Shown one piece after another: positions 61,130-64,000 of a stretch of 64,000 nt of DNA. The notes under the pieces are model-generated. The model saw only the letters and a program-made list of their open reading frames with translations, searched no databases and was not told the origin of the DNA. The position numbers and the translations under genes are program-made. The stretch is from an uncultured Lactobacillus sp. (GTDB taxonomy: Bacteria; Bacillota; Bacilli; Lactobacillales; Lactobacillaceae). The first letter of the stretch is position 1. Every line of letters begins with the position of its first letter. The stretch spans positions 1 to 64,000 of the forward strand of contig CALFSK010000063.1 in the NCBI GenBank assembly GCA_937916845.1, read 5' to 3'.

Positions 61130-61195
61130 TCAACCCAGGGTCTTCTTCTTGCCGCCTGCAATAACTTTCAAGTCAACATCTGTTAACTCAATACC
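61130..61195 (-). pseudogene. Remnant resembling a double-glycine bacteriocin leader
   Basis: The frame between two stops encodes GIELTDVDLKVIAGGKKKTLG. LTDVDLKVIAGG fits the class II leader pattern L-S/T-x-x-E/D-L-x-x-I-x-G-G, followed by only six residues. It has no start codon. A T8 run follows. It may be the trace of a lost bacteriocin or peptide-pheromone gene, or chance. Confidence 0.3.
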
Positions 61196-61203
61196 TTAAC
61201 AGA

Positions 61204-61647
61204 TTAGTCAATATCTTGTGAGTATATTTTGCCGGAATCTTCATTAAAAATATTTGGCTTCAAAATTATTTTACTCAGGTTTTGTAAACTAACCCAGTCA
61301 TAACCTTTCTCATTAGTAAATACGTCACTCTTTTCATGCACAGAAAATACCAAAACTACTTGTTGCCACACTTCATTACTGGTCTTGACCTTGTGATCTA
61401 ACACCTTTATTAGACGAACAGTTTCTACATTTATACCTAATTCTTCAAAAAATTCCCGCTTAATAGCCGATTCGGCCGATTCATTAAACTTAACCTTACC
61501 GCCAATTAACTTATATCCTTCATAACCGTCTGACTTGTTAGTAATTTGCAATAATACATTTTCATCTCTAAATAAGATACCTGCAGCTCTATAATTAAAG
61601 TGCTTATTTTTTTCATCAACAACAATATCAAATTTTTCTTTTTCCAT
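61204..61647 (-). CDS. NUDIX hydrolase
   Basis: A 147-residue protein with an intact Nudix box: GGKVKFNESAESAIKREFFEELGI (G-x5-E-x7-R-E-x2-E-E-x-G). It hydrolyses a nucleoside-diphosphate-linked compound. The coding region is richer in A and T than its neighbours, suggesting acquisition. Its ATG overlaps the stop of an upstream frame with no start (TAATG), so it was once the downstream member of an operon. The stop is followed by a possible bacteriocin-leader remnant. Confidence 0.87.
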   Translation of the reverse strand: MEKEKFDIVVDEKNKHFNYRAAGILFRDENVLLQITNKSDGYEGYKLIGGKVKFNESAESAIKREFFEELGINVETVRLIKVLDHKVKTSNEVWQQVVLVFSVHEKSDVFTNEKGYDWVSLQNLSKIILKPNIFNEDSGKIYSQDID

Positions 61648-61830
61648 TACATGAATTCCCCACTGTTCAATAGTCTTTGAATTACTGAAAACTGAGTATC
61701 ATGATTGTAAGTCAGCAGGAAGCAACCATCTATACTCGCTAACTCTTCTCCATCATAAGCGTATTGATTACCTAATACATTGGCTGATTGGCTTTTGAAT
61801 TTTGTCCCACAATCCCTGTTACAATCTAAA
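61647..61830 (-). pseudogene. 5'-truncated reading frame upstream of NUDIX
   Basis: An open frame ends KSQSANVLGNQYAYDGEEL.. to ..VIQRLLNSGEFM and overlaps the NUDIX ATG through TAATG. Upstream it runs into the 3' end of the 111-aa gene in another frame without a start codon. It looks like the C-terminal piece of a lost gene. The family was not recognised. Confidence 0.4.
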
Positions 61831-61834
61831 TTAA

Positions 61835-62170
61835 CTAGCCTTCTACAATTTTTTGCAACGCGTTCAAATCCGCCTGCTGATTCAATACCGTGACTAACTC
61901 ACGCGTCTTAGGATCATAAGTCATTGAATCAAAAACTTTGACCGTCTTTGATTGATCACCCGTCACTGCCATTTGTAAGTCGGCCAACTTCGCAAAGACG
62001 TTAACCTTAGGTGCCGCGTCAAACATGGCCGCCATATCTGGTAACATTTCTGCGAGTGGTAACCGGTTCGTGTAGTTGCCGCTGTTAAAGTACGCCCGCA
62101 AACAGAACATCAAAATGGCCCGCTCGTACATCGATAATTTGCTCAATCGTTGCTTTAAATCTGATTCCAT
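61835..62170 (-). CDS. Hypothetical protein, 111 aa
   Basis: A 111-residue soluble protein starting at ATG 62170 with a weak ribosome site. The first half is helical (LKQRLSKLSMYERAILMFCLRAYFNSGNYTNRLPLAEML). The second contains VKVFDSMTYDPKTRELVTVLNQQADLNALQKIVEG. No signal or membrane helix is present. I do not recognise the family. It lies between the NUDIX-remnant segment and ppsA. Confidence 0.6.
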   Translation of the reverse strand: MESDLKQRLSKLSMYERAILMFCLRAYFNSGNYTNRLPLAEMLPDMAAMFDAAPKVNVFAKLADLQMAVTGDQSKTVKVFDSMTYDPKTRELVTVLNQQADLNALQKIVEG

Positions 62171-62250
62171 TATTAAACTACCATCCTAATTTTTGACTTC
62201 TAAATTATCATAGCACATTCCGCGCCAATTTCTAAAAGGTCGGGTTATTA

Positions 62251-62291
62251 AAAAGGAACCGCCAGCACCTTTCAATGCTTGCGGTTCCTTT
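62251..62291 (-). terminator. Terminator of ppsA
   Basis: AAAGGAACCGC and its exact complement GCGGTTCCTTT flank an 18-nt loop; TTTTT follows on the minus strand. Confidence 0.88.
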
Positions 62292-62313
62292 GTGTTCACA
62301 TTACTGAATTATC

Positions 62314-64000
62314 TTATTCCCAATCGTAATCGGTGGGGTCTTGTAACCCGCGGCCGGTTGCTTTGTCCAACATAATCCGTTGTTCAAAGTGGGCCACGTT
62401 GCGCTTCGTTTCCTTAACCATATCAGGGTTAACGGAAACGTAGTCAATGCCACTTTGAATCAAGAAGTTCGTGAAGTCAGGGAATTCTGATGGTGCTTGT
62501 CCACAAATTGAAACGGTCTTGCCATCTTTATGCGCCGTCTTAATCAAGTGGCGGATGGCCCGTTTAACGGCTAAGTTGCGTTCGTCAAATAGACTTGCGA
62601 CCGTGTCGTTATTCCGGTCACAACCAAGCAACAACATCGTTAAATCATTCGATCCGATTGAGTAACCATCAATGAACTGGTTAAACTTATCCGCCAAAAT
62701 GATATTGGATGGAATCTCTGCCATCATGTAAACCTTGAAGTCCGCGTTACGAACTAAGCCTTGGTTCCGCATGATATCGGTAACCTTTTGTGCTTCATCA
62801 ACGGTCCGAACGAACGGAATCATTACGTTTAGATTCTTCAAGCCAAATTCGTTACGGACTTTTTTAACCGCTTCTAATTCAAGTTTGAAGGCGTTGATGT
62901 ACTTCGGATCGTAGTAACGTGAAGCGCCCCGCCAGCCTAATAAGTCCGCTGGTTCATGCGGTTCGAATTTTTCGCCGCCCTTGAGTTTCCGGTATTCGCT
63001 CGACTTAAAGTCGGATAACCGTAGCACAACGGGCCGTGGCGCCATCGCACGGGCAACTTTAGAAATCCCATCAGCTAACATATCAACCACTTTTTCAGGG
63101 TGGCCCTCTTCAATTAAGTAGAGTGGGTGTTCATGAATGTAGGTCGTCCAGAGGAATTCTTCACGCATCAAGCCAATCCCGTCAGCTGGCAAGGTCGCAT
63201 ACTTTTCAGCTAATTCCGGATCGCCTAAGTTCATCATGACACCGGTAGCAGTTGGCGCAAACGTTTCAGCCGCAACTACCTGGGCACCGGCCTGAGCAGC
63301 TGGGGTGGTCTTCTTGAGGAGACTTTCAACTTTGCCTGAATAAACGACCCCGTTTTTAGCATCCACGGTGACCACATCACCGGTCTTTAAGACGTCAGTC
63401 GCCGCAACGTGCCGACTCTCCGTCCCAACGATACATGGAATCTGCATTTCTCTGGAAACGATAGCCGCGTGGCAGGTCATCCCACCATTATTAGTGACAA
63501 TGGCCGCCGCCTTCTTCATTGCGGGAACCCAGTCAGGTGAAGTCATCAAGGTAACTAATACTTCACCCTTCTTGAATTTGTCGATATCCTTCGGGTTGTC
63601 AATAACGTGCACAACCCCACTCGCTAAGCCGGGACTTGCAGGTAATCCCCGGACAACAACTTTTGCATCAGATTCCGCAACCACGTTATCATCTCCATCA
63701 GCACTTGCCTGGTTCTTATTCCGTTGTGACCAAACTGTTTCCGGACGCGCTTGCACGATCCATAACCGGTTCGTGTTGGTGTCCAAAGCATATTCCATAT
63801 CCATGTAGCAGCCGTAATGCTTTTCGATTTCTTTGGCATAACCGGCCAATTCCAAGACCTGACTGTCCGTCAGAACTTGCTTATCTTGTAAATCGGCGGG
63901 AACGGGTTGTTCCTTTGTCCCACCGTTCGTGACCCGCATGAGTTCAACGGGTTGTTTCACAATACTTCTCTCAACGATTTTCATGGATGCTTTATCCACA
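62314..64000 (-). CDS. ppsA: Phosphoenolpyruvate synthase, C-terminal part (5' end beyond window)
   Basis: 562 codons of PEP synthase are visible; the N-terminal ATP-grasp part is cut off. The end of the ATP-binding domain is WIVQARPETVWS. The phosphohistidine swivel domain has GGMTCHAAIVSREMQIPCIVGT (catalytic His). The TIM-barrel PEP/pyruvate domain has GIGLMREEF, VRTVDEAQKVTDIM, SNDLTMLLLGCDRN and the catalytic-loop CGQAPSEFP. The enzyme converts pyruvate and ATP to PEP, AMP and phosphate, a gluconeogenic step. It ends with its own terminator. Confidence 0.93.
   Translation of the reverse strand, partial: VDKASMKIVERSIVKQPVELMRVTNGGTKEQPVPADLQDKQVLTDSQVLELAGYAKEIEKHYGCYMDMEYALDTNTNRLWIVQARPETVWSQRNKNQASADGDDNVVAESDAKVVVRGLPASPGLASGVVHVIDNPKDIDKFKKGEVLVTLMTSPDWVPAMKKAAAIVTNNGGMTCHAAIVSREMQIPCIVGTESRHVAATDVLKTGDVVTVDAKNGVVYSGKVESLLKKTTPAAQAGAQVVAAETFAPTATGVMMNLGDPELAEKYATLPADGIGLMREEFLWTTYIHEHPLYLIEEGHPEKVVDMLADGISKVARAMAPRPVVLRLSDFKSSEYRKLKGGEKFEPHEPADLLGWRGASRYYDPKYINAFKLELEAVKKVRNEFGLKNLNVMIPFVRTVDEAQKVTDIMRNQGLVRNADFKVYMMAEIPSNIILADKFNQFIDGYSIGSNDLTMLLLGCDRNNDTVASLFDERNLAVKRAIRHLIKTAHKDGKTVSICGQAPSEFPDFTNFLIQSGIDYVSVNPDMVKETKRNVAHFEQRIMLDKATGRGLQDPTDYDWE

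Overview
The window looks like the chromosome of a lactic acid bacterium, most probably the Lactiplantibacillus plantarum group. Base composition is moderate (roughly mid-40s % GC by eye). Shine-Dalgarno sequences are strong (AGGAGG type). The gene set fits: a cellobiose-type PTS with a 6-phospho-beta-glucosidase, many secreted or LPxTG/LysM wall proteins, an FMN-linked soluble fumarate reductase, a Met T-box on metQNI, and CRE-like, cop-box, LexA and WalR-like sites. I see no tRNA, rRNA, insertion sequence, CRISPR array or intact prophage. Both edge genes are cut: a surface phosphodiesterase at the left and PEP synthase at the right.

Layout. 1-6.3 kb: collagen-tailed surface phosphodiesterase, small membrane proteins, a metallophosphoesterase and an XRE regulator. 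6.5-10.8 kb: beta-glucoside PTS operon with an EIIA-like protein that lacks both active-site histidines. 11-20.3 kb: LysM transglycosylase, GNAT, MFS exporter, a Tag-like glycosylase, aspartase, a Lys-rich wall hydrolase-like protein, and a LexA-controlled YolD/Y-family polymerase pair. 20.5-30 kb: LtrA, a short MutS2-like ATPase, a Na+/H+ antiporter, and an AbrB-DUF998 fusion downstream of a heterodimeric ABC exporter. 30-35 kb: a SEC10/PgrA surface gene broken by one stop codon, a YjeM-type permease, and a second wall hydrolase-like protein. 35-42 kb: two structured non-coding elements, an alcohol dehydrogenase, a copper operon (CupA-like, cupredoxin, CopA) with cop boxes, and a (KKAAA)n secreted protein. 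42-50 kb: an ADP-ribosylglycohydrolase/NCS1 permease/PfkB kinase operon, a thioesterase, a Lys-rich secreted nuclease, a C39-like secreted protease and an SmtB-type ArsR regulator. 50-52 kb: a small cluster of unrecognised genes. 52-64 kb: metQNI behind a Met T-box, a CynX-type MFS, a serine hydrolase, fumarate reductase, a small low-GC insert with NUDIX and gene remnants, then ppsA.

How the genes connect. Aspartase (aspartate to fumarate) and fumarate reductase (fumarate to succinate) could form a reductive electron sink. The beta-glucosidase and fumarate reductase genes carry CRE-like palindromes. Several secreted wall-associated genes carry WalR-like direct repeats, suggesting common envelope control.

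The most unusual signal is a recurrent roughly 115-nt hairpin element placed between a gene's stop codon and its intrinsic terminator. There are three full and three partial copies. The orientation to the upstream gene is always the same, and base changes keep the stem paired on the transcribed strand, so it looks like a conserved 3'-UTR RNA motif. Two further structured elements at 35.1-35.55 kb and a candidate small RNA at about 56.8-57.0 kb also deserve attention.
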